The notes below the pieces were generated by a model, which saw only the letters and a program-made list of their open reading frames with translations, made no database searches and was not told where the DNA came from. DNA of 64,000 nucleotides. Origin: Isoetes taiwanensis. Its lineage: Eukaryota > Streptophyta > Lycopodiopsida > Isoetales > Isoetaceae. Positions 12,921 to 22,668 of the stretch are shown here, one piece after another; position 1 is the first letter of the stretch; every line of letters begins with the position of its first letter. The stretch spans positions 9,501,426-9,565,425 of the forward strand of contig JAJEKV010000036.1 in the NCBI GenBank assembly GCA_021234155.1, given 5' to 3'. The translations under genes were made by a program, and so were the position numbers.

Positions 12921-13685
12921 TTGACAAGCCCAAATCAATCACAATTTCTCTATTTTGCAAATGTTCGAGCAATTTCCATGGTTTTAGATTGCCAAAACGT
13001 TTGTGGCATCTGGTGTTTCCCTCAAGAGCGAGATGTGAAGATCCATAAGCAAGTGAAGACCAACAACTTGGAAGTTGAACTTACCTATATGAGGTATCAT
13101 GCGCGTTACCTTTTCACCACAACTTTCCTTGAAGCCGAAGAAGGCAATCCTGCTGAGTACACTTTGAAAGAGGTACATAAGTACATTTGGCTACCAGTTG
13201 GCATTCGAGACCATAGGAAAGGAATTATTCGAGTGCCATCAGTAGAAGTAGCTAAAAGCATTATGGATAAGTTAGAATACCTTCCAAATCATTGTGGCTG
13301 CAAGGAGGCCATTACCAAGAAGGGCATAGCTATAGGATCAGCCAGGAGTGAGCAAAAAGGGGTGATTATAGACTTGACTGGTGTGATGGAGCTGAATGGT
13401 TTACATGATCAAACACTTATGAAGAGGCAAAGTTACAAGTTTAAGAAGGTTCTTTTCTGTGGAACAATCTATAAAGAAGGAGACTATGTGTCATCACAAG
13501 AGTTAAGTGAGGAAAACCATATAGAGCCCAAGGGTAATATATCAACAATCTTTGTTCATGAATCTGTTGGAGAGCTAAAGAGTTACTACAAGGCAAACTA
13601 CTTCTATCGAGGTAAACAAAGATCCATTTACAGAGGCATGGATCCTTTACTTAGATATAGCCTTTGGAAAGACCAGGTTTATTAA
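12921..13685 (+). CDS. Unassigned 254-aa ORF, possibly transposon-derived
   Basis: This is one of the longest open frames on this side of the window. I do not recognise the product. It is acidic and basic throughout, with no signal peptide or membrane segment. It includes PVGIRDHRKGIIRVPSVEVA, a GCKEAITKKGIAIGSARSEQ segment, LFCGTIYKEGDYVSSQEL and KANYFYRGKQRSIYRG. The GDYV...WFYRG-like pattern faintly recalls BAH-type folds, which is weak inference. Similarity-free coding continues after the stop in another frame (FIHVSYDDTKILGYEL), suggesting the ORF was once longer and has decayed. It lies inside the 4831-14632 inverted-repeat block. The true start is uncertain: codons before about residue 35 look non-coding. 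Confidence 0.35.
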   Translation: MTSPNQSQFLYFANVRAISMVLDCQNVCGIWCFPQERDVKIHKQVKTNNLEVELTYMRYHARYLFTTTFLEAEEGNPAEYTLKEVHKYIWLPVGIRDHRKGIIRVPSVEVAKSIMDKLEYLPNHCGCKEAITKKGIAIGSARSEQKGVIIDLTGVMELNGLHDQTLMKRQSYKFKKVLFCGTIYKEGDYVSSQELSEENHIEPKGNISTIFVHESVGELKSYYKANYFYRGKQRSIYRGMDPLLRYSLWKDQVY

Positions 13686-13924
13686 CTCTCTAGTTCAAAA
13701 GTTCATCCATGTGTCATACGATGATACAAAGATTCTAGGGTATGAGCTAATTCAACCACTTACGGACCAACATGTAATCTTTTGACTAGTATAATAAGTA
13801 TTAATAAGATTACTGCAAAGGTTTAAATGTTATTAGTTATATTAGTGGTGTTCTCAAATTGGCAATCTAAAGCAACATCCACTTTCTAAAGCAAGAATCA
13901 CTGAACTATTAACTTAAATATAAT

Positions 13925-14590
13925 CCTCATCCTCCCTTTCCTTCATTCCCTTTTCATGTGAATCCCCATTTCTCCTCATCCCCATTCTCCTCATCCCCCC
14001 ATTCTAAATTGCAATTCCCCCATTAGGCTCTCATTACCCTTACTAATCTTATCCCCCATTGTAAATTGCAATTCCCCATTGTAAATTGCAATCCTCCATT
14101 GCTCTCTCATTACCCCTACTATTTCTCGTCGTCCCCCATTCTTCATTTTTTTAGTAGAAATCCTCATATTCTAAATTGCAATCCTCCTATTACTCCTTCA
14201 TTGCCCCCAGTAGCCCTGACTACCCCATTTCTCCGCATCCCCCATTCTTCATCTCTTACAGAAAATCCCCACGTTCTAAATTCCAATCAGACATTACTCC
14301 CTCATTACCCCTACTAACCCTAACTACCCCGTTTCTCCTCATCCCCCATTCTTCATTTTTTTTTAAGGAATCCCCATGTTCTAAATTGCAATCCCCTTAT
14401 TACTCCATCATTACCCCTAGTATCCCTGACTACCCCATTTCTCCTCATCCTCCATTCTTCATTTTTTATAGAAAATCCCCATGTTATAGATTGCAATCCC
14501 CCTATTACTCCCTCAGTACCCCTAACATAGAACTAAAATCCTCTTCTCCTCAAAAAATTATCCTTTGCTCGTCAATCCCCCATTTCCAAA
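13925..14590. repeat. C/T-rich degenerate minisatellite tract 2
   Basis: Variants of ATTCTAAATTGCAATCCCCC, CTCATTACCCCTACTAACCC and ATTTCTCCTCATCCCCCATT recur at irregular 100-120 base intervals. The composition matches tract 1 at 4855-6240. The tract ends against the right copy of the 40-bp inverted repeat. Confidence 0.65.
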
Positions 14591-14592
14591 AT

Positions 14593-14632
14593 GGGGTATT
14601 TTAAGGAGGATGTGGGCATTATTTTTTATGTG
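14593..14632 (-). repeat. Right copy of the 40-bp inverted repeat
   Basis: The reverse complement of this segment matches 4831-4870 at 36 of 40 positions. A short palindrome (CCAAAATGGGG) lies at its inner edge. Confidence 0.6.
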
Positions 14633-15452
14633 ATGGCGTATGCATGTCGAAAAGAAAAGGGAAAATACATCACAAACAAAAAAATCTCTCCAAAAATTGT
14701 GCCCTTCACAAAGCCTTATTTTTAGCTCTGAGCTTGCAAAGCAAAGCTACTTCAGATACCTAGAAATGCTTTAATTTCTTAGTCTACAATATTCTTGTTG
14801 AAATTGTTGCAATTTATTTGGAAATAGACTTACACCTCATACATTCTCACTTGCCTATGTGTTGAAAAGAAAGGTAGTGGAACATTTGCATCCCCTTCAT
14901 TATCAAGAATGAAATCTAGATCCATGTTCTTTATTATAACAAATTTATGATGCATCATTGAACATTCCAGGGGCTATTTGCAGAAGAATCATAAGAGGGC
15001 AAGTTATAAAGTCTTTAAGAAATATTCCCCAACAAAGATAAAAAATCAAGCAAATCAGAAGTAGCAGCTACAATGCTCAAACAGCTGTGGAAAAAATGGC
15101 AATATATCTTTGCTTCAACACCAACTGAGTCAATTAAAGTTGTTTAAGAGCATGTCAACAACAATGGTTTACATGACAGAATTCATGATCTAGATGCACA
15201 GTTCATCATGTTTAATGCTGAACATGATAGGATATGTGATTTTAACTATTTTTCAGAACCATGTAAACCTGAAACGATAAACATCATGTACTTCCAAGCA
15301 TGAAAGGATGGACATGAGTATACTCGAAAGCATGGCATAAATGTGCAAGCTTATTCTATTCATGCATGCATAACTTGCTGATTTTTTATATAATTAGAAG
15401 ACATGCACATGAGAAGAAAAACTTTACAAGGATCCATTATAACTATCAGCAT

Positions 15453-15518
15453 GCATAAGAAATTCTTCGGTGCCAAGATTCCATTGCATAAGAAATTCTT
15501 CGGTGCCAAGATTCCATT
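15453..15518. repeat. Perfect 33-bp tandem duplication
   Basis: 15453-15485 and 15486-15518 are identical and adjacent. Confidence 0.95.
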
Positions 15519-15913
15519 AAATTTGGGTGCAATTGAATAATAGCATATGATGGCATCCACGTCGTAGTTCTAACTGCCAGAATACAGATGGAGCTTCTAA
15601 TTCACTGAAAAATGTAAAAATATTTGTGCATCGCATAAAAATCTCAGCAAAAGACCTTGAATCTCAAATAAAATCTACTTACCTATACTAGAGCTTCTCA
15701 GGGTCATATCGGAAAACTTCGGCCTTCAATTTTTTATCTGTTCTTTGAAGTGATTAAAAAAAAATGTCTGATTTTTGGAATATCGAAAAGGTTTCCGGGC
15801 ACCCAAACTCATCAAAACCTTAGCCAAATAAGTTAAAAAGAATTCCAAAAAGTTTTCTTTTGAAGATTATAGTAAAAAGTAATAAAAAAGGCAAAGTCTT
15901 TAAGATATTACAA

Positions 15914-15952
15914 GAAACTTATCGCGGCGGCCAAGGCCGCCGCGAACGTTTC
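15914..15952. repeat. GC-rich perfect palindrome
   Basis: CGCGGCGGCC, two A bases, then GGCCGCCGCG (15923-15944) is a perfect inverted repeat. GAAAC and GTTTC pair again outside it. It stands out in AT-rich DNA and would form a strong hairpin. Confidence 0.75.
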
Positions 15953-16215
15953 TCTTCCTCAACGCGTCTATATGTGCTAGAACATGCAGAATTTAAACCT
16001 GCATTTTTTTGTCTTGTGTTCAGTGCTCGCACGATAGAAGAATATTGACCATAACAACTCGTTATGAATTATGTCTTGTATTAAATCAAAAGAATCTAAG
16101 TTCAGAACAAAAAATTAATACCAACTTCATTATTACTGATAGTCACAATTCTATAAGGGCCTAAAACGAACTCTTTTCATCTGTTTGGCCTGTCATCTGC
16201 AGGTGTCTATGCAAA

Positions 16216-16285
16216 AGATGAAGATGACTTAATCCATATGCCAGGCTCCAAGATGAAGATGACTTAATCCATATGCCAGGCTCCA
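16216..16285. repeat. Perfect 35-bp tandem duplication
   Basis: 16216-16250 and 16251-16285 are identical and adjacent. Confidence 0.95.
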
Positions 16286-17472
16286 AGATTTGGAGTTGCC
16301 TGGATGATAATCCTAAGAACAAAAGAAGCGCTTAAAAAAGAATCTCCCAGCGTACGTGCCAATAAATCCAACGGCTGTTCCATGTACACGTCATGTAGAA
16401 TGCTTTGTTATAATACCATACGTACAAACTAATTTCCAACCATTAAGATATTGTCGCCACGATTCAGATGCTACAGCCGTAAACCAGCCCGTATTATACG
16501 TTCCGTATAGGCATCAAATACATCATTGAAATACAAAGTGTATTAATCCAACGGCCGAGATTAAACCCAAGGAAATAGGAGAGAGAATTTGGACCCTTGT
16601 CGAAATGGAAGGCAACAATAATTAGGGCTTATAAAAAAATTGTTGTATGCCATGCCGTTGTTTTGCTGATTTTACTTTCAAAGTTGTTCTAACATGAAAT
16701 TTAATGGGAAACCATGAACAATAGTTAGCCATTTATGCCCTTTGACCTTGTAATAAACACACTCATCAGAAATGACAACTCAACTAGTCCCATCAACCGG
16801 ACTAACTGAGGGAAACCGGCAAAGCAGGTCACAATAAACACAACACAAATCTAGGCAACCGGACGACGCAGTAAATAAAGGGCCCGAGCCAGGGGCATAC
16901 GGGCCGAGCCTAAAACGCGAAGCTTTTCCTAGAGACGAAGAATCTTCCGAGCCAGTGCCGAACCTGCTGGTTTGGGCCGGAGCTGGCGGCTTGGTTCCGG
17001 AGCGGATCGGCTTTGCGCGCACGGCACTGAAGGGCGTAGCTCTCCTTTGATCTCCATCGCCGTTTTTCGCTGTTGGGTTCTGTTTTTTTCTTCCTCGGCA
17101 TCAGAGCTTGCCCTCTTCTGCAATGAGGTTTGATTTGGGCTCTCTGTCTTGCTTTTTCCTTCGCATTTTGGCCCATCTGCTTGTATCTGTTCAATGAAAT
17201 CATTTCCTCCCTTTTTCTTGTAGTCTGTCTGTACCCCTCTATTTGAAGATTCCAAGCTTCTCATAGTCTAAAATGGGTTTGTTAAGCTCCGTCATGAATG
17301 CTTTCGTTACTTGGATTATGTTTGGAATGCTTTGGGTTTTTGAGGGAATGGCTAGTTCTTAAGGCTTCGAAAGGTTAATGTTTCACGTGATAAGTTTGAA
17401 TGTAACATGACATTTGATTGGTTTGCGGCCTGTGCTTGTAGTATTGAGGAATTATACGAAGATATACTAACG

Positions 17473-18215
17473 TTAATATGGTCCTGACAGAACGGATAAG
17501 GCGACCATCTGTTCCTTGCTTATTGCCGCCCAACTCCCGAACGAAATATACAACACAGACCCTGCTTCCTGCCTATCCAGCCATTCTTCGCACATTTTTT
17601 CCACATCATTCTGCATTCCGATTCCGTTTTCATGAGATTTGCCACCAAAATACTCTGTGCTTAAAAGCGGCCCTATGGGGAAGATCTTGTCTGATAAACA
17701 TTTTGTAGCAGGGATTTTGTACTTAATAGCATCCAACACTCTGCCTTCCAACACTCTGCCTTCCAGTCTGCGTGTATGAGCTCCTGATCCCAGGAACGCT
17801 TCACAGGGTAAAAGGGGTGGGATGGATTGGTGAGAAAAGAAGGCAATTCATCCCAGGGAATATGAGGCAGGCCTTCTACGGCAGGCAAACACTGCAGTGC
17901 TGCCGAATCTGACGCAGTCCGGAGCCTGGCCATTTTGGATCAGATTGTTGAGCCTCTTTTCAAGAGCTGCTCTCAGACCCACTGGAGTGGGCGGAGGCGT
18001 AAATCTCTGATTCCTCCCAAATGAATGTATCCTAACTCCATTCACTACCTGCCTTTTCAGAAAATCTGGATCTTCGTTCTCGTTTTCTACTTCCAGGAGC
18101 TCAATTGAGACGTTGGAATCCGCATTTTTAAGTGCAGGGCTTCCACAAGCAGGGCTTCCCAATTCCGTCAGAAAAACTTTACCGGCGGTTGTACCCAGGA
18201 AAAAGACTGGGTACG
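17473..18215 (-). pseudogene. UDP-glycosyltransferase (family 1) pseudogene
   Basis: Minus-strand pieces in different frames carry UGT hallmarks in the right order: VSIELLEVENENED...VNGVRIHSFG (N-terminal domain, 18162-17848), GLPHIPWDELPSFLTNPSHP (17933-17673) and FPIGPLL...CEEWLDRQEAGSVLYISFGS (17754-17473). The last is the interdomain linker plus the first strand of the sugar-nucleotide domain. An intact plant UGT has about 450-490 residues. Here part of the N-terminal domain is lost, frames shift twice, and the sequence stops before the PSPG box that binds UDP-sugar. A 15-bp in-frame tandem duplication (17733-17762, KAECWKAECW) and a second near 18125-18155 add to the damage. Acceptor specificity cannot be told. 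Confidence 0.8.
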
Positions 18216-18808
18216 TGTCACTAAAATATCAAAGGCATAAAAGCATCGAATCTAAGGAAACAGAATTATATATGTGTAGATAGGTGGGCCTTTAACTTTT
18301 ATAAGGCTACGATTCATTTTAGAAAAAATGCATGTGACCTTTATAAAAGTCAACATTGTATTTATATGCGGGGTGGATGCATCACCAACGATCAAGGGAG
18401 CTATTAGAGGGATGCATCAGCTCCTAGCGACTTCAACAACTCCAAGGTTTTATCTAGTTTCCGACCAAAAGCAACCAATTCTCAGTACTTCTGTCACATT
18501 TGCTGTCTCTTGATTCCATTCCTATCCTTCTACCTTGAGAGGCATTCCTTTGTATTTGCAAGTTAACCGAATCCTTAAGCTTTTGGAGATCTAGTTAGTT
18601 GAATTACTAATACAACTTGAGTTTCCCATCTCTCAAGCCTAAGCTATGACTTTGCGTGTTTGCTAGAGTTATGCCCTAGTGTTTAATTTGACTTTCCCTA
18701 TTCCTTTCATATTCCAAGCTTCAGTCTTTCTCAGAGATTCTCTTGCTCAGGATAGCCCGGTTGGGTGGTGAGCTTTGCCCTTAAGGGGTGGATTTGTGTT
18801 TATTTCTT
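18216..18808. other. Spacer without recognised genes
   Basis: I see no coding signal or structured repeat between the UGT pseudogene and the LINE fragment. Confidence 0.5.
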
Positions 18809-19279
18809 TTATTTCCCGATGATTGTTTTGTAGATACAGCCTGGAGCATACACAATCGTACCATGAAGACGTATCATGAAGACCAGATGGCATCTGCACT
18901 TCCAGTGCCCTGCAGATATTGAACGCCCATTTCTTGAAGCGAGGCCATCTGTCAGACTAGATGCCCAAAAGAATTTGCCAACTCGTGAGGGAGTATGAAA
19001 AGAAGAGTGTATAGCTGACCAAGTCTCTGCAAAGTAGAAAACAATGCTCAATTGATTCGGAGGCACCCTTGCAGATTGGACGCAGGGATTGACATTTGGC
19101 TTGAAGGAGTGGAAACATTTGTCTAGACTGCCATTTGACCTGAAGGGGTGGAAACATTTGTCCGGATTGACATTTTGCTTGAAGGAGTGAACTCGACCAT
19201 TAGTCCTCAATGCTCTATGCACAATTTGCCACAAGAGTAAGACTTGAAAAAATAGAATGTTTGCAAAATTCATGTGCAT
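18809..19279 (-). pseudogene. LINE reverse-transcriptase 3' fragment (zf-RVT)
   Basis: One frame reads LLLWQIVHRALRTNGRVHSF and an overlapping frame reads CKGASESIEHCFLLCRDL. Together they match the C-terminal zinc-binding zf-RVT segment of plant L1-type ORF2 (W..lh..l.tn.rl, then CP.C....E..eHlf..C). Only this tail remains and it changes frame. A roughly 48-bp unit containing GTGGAAACATTTGTC is repeated about three times inside it (19088-19190), which interrupts the original reading frame. Confidence 0.65.
19088..19190. repeat. Roughly 48-bp tandem repeat, about 2-3 copies
   Basis: Successive segments share TTGACATTTxGCTTGAAGGAGTGGAAACATTTGTC with small differences. The array lies within the LINE zf-RVT relic. 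Confidence 0.7.
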
Positions 19280-19684
19280 TTTCTCTGTATAAATTTATCT
19301 TGGATTTTCAAAGAAGAGAGCAATTTTATCATATGCCATTAACTATTTGAAGGACGGACATGCCAAACTTTCCAGGTTCTGTTTCACGATGTTTCAACCG
19401 CTCTACATTGTCAACAACGATTTATGGCAAAAACTAGCATAGTTCATATAGCATGTTGCAAAAATGTCACTGAATCATTGATACCAGTAAGTGTGATTCA
19501 AACCCCTGTTAAAACCAAATATGTTTCTGTGCAAGTTTCCAGAAGAGTGTCCAGGAGCATGCAAATGAAGACAACAAGCTGAATTTCTTTCCATAATAGC
19601 AAATAACAAGTAAAATGAATGTCAGAACTGTAAACAAAATCACTTTTTAGCTTCAGATTATACATGAGATTGAAATAAACAGCT

Positions 19685-20530
19685 TCAGTCAGAAGTTATG
19701 GTGGAGCCATTTATCATACTCAATTGCTGCTCGCTGGGAATAATTCCCCAGTTGGGAGAATGCGCAGCACGAAGCCATCTAAAATCATCCACCTTCTCCC
19801 ATGGACCTGTTTCTTCTGAGAGATTTGCTTCATTGAGATCAAGTGCTATCGCATGGTAATAAAATTTGTAAGGAGCGAATCTGACACCTGTTGTAAATTC
19901 AACTATGGGCCTACTACGAACTCGCAAATAGAAATCGAGGTTTCTAGTAGAGAGAATCCTAATTTGGTGTGAGGCCAACATTAACACACAACCATCTACT
20001 TCCTCTAGTAAAATAGATCCCATTACAGGGCCAGCATACAATTTGCATTGCTTCAAACGATGAATAGATAGTGCCTGAAACTTCCCCTTCAAATATACCG
20101 GGCAATTAGTCAGATCAGCAAGAACAATTTCCCCCACATCTAAGCTCTCTGCCTTCTGAACAACTACCATACCTTTCTTATCGTTTATGGTGTACACGTT
20201 ATCGACAAATCTACTCTCTTTCAAAGCATCTGAGCAGGGCTCTTGTACACTGCATTGCACTTGAACAATGTCATTGCATTTCACTTCCAATGACTTTTTG
20301 GGTTCCAGGTCATTCTGTTTCTTCTTTGGTATTGTTGCTGCCTCTGCAGCTCCAATCCTATCCCTGAGCTTGTTAATCGAAGCCTGAAATGTCTGAATAT
20401 CATAAGCGGGCAAGAAATAACTAGCTTCTGCCACCATTTTTTCTAACCCAGAAACCTGACGAAGAAGTGAGTCAAGTTTTGCTCTAGTTTCAGCAGCATT
20501 AACTTCTTTTATTAATCCCTGGCAATCCAT
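19685..20530 (-). CDS. TFCC: Tubulin-folding cofactor C (C-terminal part)
   Basis: Uninterrupted 281-codon ORF. Residues 1-72 form a helical region ending AEASYFLPAYDIQ...IPKKK, the conserved plant cofactor C hinge. Residues 130-255 form the C-CAP/cofactor C beta-helix (VYLKGKFQALSIHRLKQCKL, SHQIRILSTRNLDFYLRVRS, VRFAPY). Cofactor C acts with cofactors D and E to stimulate GTP hydrolysis by beta-tubulin and release assembled dimers; Arabidopsis PORCINO is the counterpart. The arginine finger (R191 in QIRI) is kept, although the usual following His is Leu. Plant homologues are about 345 residues, so 60-70 N-terminal residues of the spectrin-like domain are missing. An in-frame TGA lies eight codons upstream, so either translation starts at this Met or an upstream exon splices in near AACAAG. 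The maturase gene ends only 191 bp upstream. Confidence 0.88.
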   Translation of the reverse strand: MDCQGLIKEVNAAETRAKLDSLLRQVSGLEKMVAEASYFLPAYDIQTFQASINKLRDRIGAAEAATIPKKKQNDLEPKKSLEVKCNDIVQVQCSVQEPCSDALKESRFVDNVYTINDKKGMVVVQKAESLDVGEIVLADLTNCPVYLKGKFQALSIHRLKQCKLYAGPVMGSILLEEVDGCVLMLASHQIRILSTRNLDFYLRVRSRPIVEFTTGVRFAPYKFYYHAIALDLNEANLSEETGPWEKVDDFRWLRAAHSPNWGIIPSEQQLSMINGSTITSD

Positions 20531-20721
20531 TAGAGACTTGTTAAAATGATATCAAGTATCGATGTTGAAGCACATGGCAGCTTCTCAAGACAAATTACCA
20601 TGGAGACCACCACAACAAAAATCTTGAGTGCAGTGAGAGTGCATCCGCAATACTAAAGTTCATGAATATAACATCTGATTGCTTGCCAGAAAAATATCAA
20701 AGGTAATGAAATAAAGAACCT

Positions 20722-22572
20722 TTACGCATTCGCAGGCTTTAGCAGTCTATACATAAGCTCCCAAAGATCCCAAGGTGACAAGGGATTATCCTGAACTGAA
20801 AACCCTCGCCTGGTAGAAAGAACGGTTGAGCGTGATGGGAAGGCTATAAAGTTAGTGCCTGGTTGGCAAGATGAATCAATAAGCAAGTCTTTCCCATACT
20901 TATCAATTGTCTTTGCTAAGGATTTTTGATGCTTTGATGCAAGGGTGTGCAAACATGAGTATCTCAAATGATAATCAGCAACTATCCTAATACGATCGAA
21001 ATTACTTGAGCATCTATAGTAACTTAGTATAGCTAAGGCCAAACGTGCATAACGTGACACAATTTCTGCATCATCCATTTGCAACATCCAGACATTGTGT
21101 CTTGGCCTACCCAATTTGAGGAAGCCTGCTTTAGCCAATCTATCCCGTATCTGTTTAAGAGGTGCATTCAGATATGGTGGCAATTTAGCCTTAACTTGAA
21201 CAACTTTCCGTTTCCCTTTACTTGGATCTTGCAAGTCTATATCAACCTCACCAGTAGACTTCACTTTATCATCAGCTTTTGTTACTACATCCGAAAACTT
21301 CCTTATTTCTTCATCAAACCTTGCAGCCGCGGAAGTGATTTCACTAGGCAAAGCTCGCTGTGTCCATTCATTTAAAAGAATGTCAGTGGGGCTTCCCACT
21401 CTTTGTAACTGGAAGTTTTTTTGCATCCCTTCCTTCAAGACATCACGAAGTGATGCAGTTATTTGATTGAAGGTGTCTTGATAGCCCTTCTGTCCTCCTT
21501 TTACATGGGCTTCTTGAAGAGCTTTTGCAATTGCTTTCCTTGCACCGATCTCATAAGTCTTTGTGATTCGTTCAAGCCTGACCTTACGCAGCCCTTTAAC
21601 CCTCTTTATGGTACGTTTAGCATGTTCCAAGTGTTTTGACCCCTTTTTAATCAACAGTTCCCTTTCCTGACATTGAATTTCAAACCCCAAAAATTCAATT
21701 CGGTTCTGGTATGAATGACTTATCCGGGACCTAAACCTATCTAATGGCACACTAAGATTACCTTCCAAATAATTTGCTATCGTATTCCAAGCTACTATAA
21801 AACCATCTTTATCTCCTCTATACCCTGCCAGAAGTTCATCCACATACCTTACATACCACAACTTAGTCCGACTTACATCTGGCGCATCTTCCTCTTTATA
21901 CACAGTTATATCAGATATGTCATTTTGGGGACAATCACTTACAGAAAATGCTGCTCCATGCTGATGTTTATTCATCACATTCTGTTCGCGAACTCTACCA
22001 ATTTCTGCTACAATCTTCTTGACAACTAAATCCAGCTGGTGCAGATGAATATTGCATAGAACAGCTGCAAGGTGGCCACAATGTAACATGCCCTTATCCC
22101 AATGAGATCCACCCAATTCTAATCGAAGTGCTCCCCCATCAAACATATCTTCCAAAAGCTTATAGAACCTCGGATCATCAATCTGCTCCTTTAATACATT
22201 TGTCACATTCTCAGCAGCATCTCTTTCATCCACTTTCTTCAACTTAAACCTGATAAACCATGTTACTCCAATCCATCTCCGAACCTCGCACAATGCACTA
22301 TGAGTTCCTCTAGAAGGCCTATATCCATGAGAATATTCTGTGAACTGAGGCTCATATATTTTTTCTAAAACTGATCTCAATGCTTCCTGAATTATCAGAA
22401 TCTTCACCCTTTGTCCTTCTGGAAGGCTGCCCAGTACTCCGGCTTCGATGGTGTATCGTCCTGCTTTCCGACGATAATGCACGGTTTTCCCTGTTGTGGC
22501 ATATGATCTTGTGGTTCTGTGGATTGTGAAGCGGGTCAAGCATTTCCATGTATTCGTTATCACTGTACTCAT
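20722..22572 (-). CDS. Nuclear-encoded group II intron maturase (nMAT1/nMAT4 class)
   Basis: Intact 616-codon intronless ORF. Residues 55-280 are a degenerate group II reverse-transcriptase domain (EALRSVLEKIYEPQF, SHGYRPSRGTHSAL, LELGGSHWDKGMLHCGHLAAVL). The catalytic YADD is replaced by YVDE at 243-246 and the first catalytic Asp is absent, so it should not reverse transcribe. Residues about 465-560 are the maturase X domain (PLKQIRDRLAKAGFLKLGRP, YYRCSSNFDRIRI, LRYSCLHTLASKHQKS). No HNH endonuclease domain follows, which fits nMAT1/nMAT4 rather than nMAT2/nMAT3. Known members enter mitochondria and splice group II introns. The N-terminus (MSTVITNTWKCLTRFTIHRT) is basic and Ser/Thr-rich, plausible for organelle targeting, but the protein is about 100 residues shorter than Arabidopsis relatives. 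A TGA lies one codon before the Met, and the start codon sits at the edge of a 43-bp tandem duplication. Confidence 0.88.
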   Translation of the reverse strand: MSTVITNTWKCLTRFTIHRTTRSYATTGKTVHYRRKAGRYTIEAGVLGSLPEGQRVKILIIQEALRSVLEKIYEPQFTEYSHGYRPSRGTHSALCEVRRWIGVTWFIRFKLKKVDERDAAENVTNVLKEQIDDPRFYKLLEDMFDGGALRLELGGSHWDKGMLHCGHLAAVLCNIHLHQLDLVVKKIVAEIGRVREQNVMNKHQHGAAFSVSDCPQNDISDITVYKEEDAPDVSRTKLWYVRYVDELLAGYRGDKDGFIVAWNTIANYLEGNLSVPLDRFRSRISHSYQNRIEFLGFEIQCQERELLIKKGSKHLEHAKRTIKRVKGLRKVRLERITKTYEIGARKAIAKALQEAHVKGGQKGYQDTFNQITASLRDVLKEGMQKNFQLQRVGSPTDILLNEWTQRALPSEITSAAARFDEEIRKFSDVVTKADDKVKSTGEVDIDLQDPSKGKRKVVQVKAKLPPYLNAPLKQIRDRLAKAGFLKLGRPRHNVWMLQMDDAEIVSRYARLALAILSYYRCSSNFDRIRIVADYHLRYSCLHTLASKHQKSLAKTIDKYGKDLLIDSSCQPGTNFIAFPSRSTVLSTRRGFSVQDNPLSPWDLWELMYRLLKPANA

Positions 22573-22644
22573 TCTTCAGCTAACGTCGTGCCAGATCCGA
22601 CACCCATAAACCCATTCTTGAGCTAACGTCTTGCCAGATCCGAC
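22570..22644. repeat. Imperfect tandem duplication over the nMAT start
   Basis: 22570-22601 and 22613-22644 share 30 of 32 bases (CATTCTTCAGCTAACGTCGT type), giving a 43-bp period. The first copy contains the complement of the maturase ATG. Confidence 0.8.
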
Positions 22645-22668
22645 GTTCCTCGTGCCCGAGGGACAAAC

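Larger units (their letters stand above)
14640..17470. other. Gene-free stretch with local duplications
   Basis: No recognisable gene. Several overlapping minus-strand ORFs at 16780-17264 have no recognisable motif and look like chance. It contains two perfect tandem duplications and a GC-rich palindrome, listed separately. Confidence 0.5.

Noticed and set aside
7229-16285. CRISPR-like array
   Set aside because: The direct repeats here are tandem pairs without unique spacers, and the DNA is a plant nuclear genome.
16780-17264. Three overlapping minus-strand ORFs of 80-111 codons
   Set aside because: They overlap each other in different frames and show no motif. The locally higher GC reduces stops by chance.
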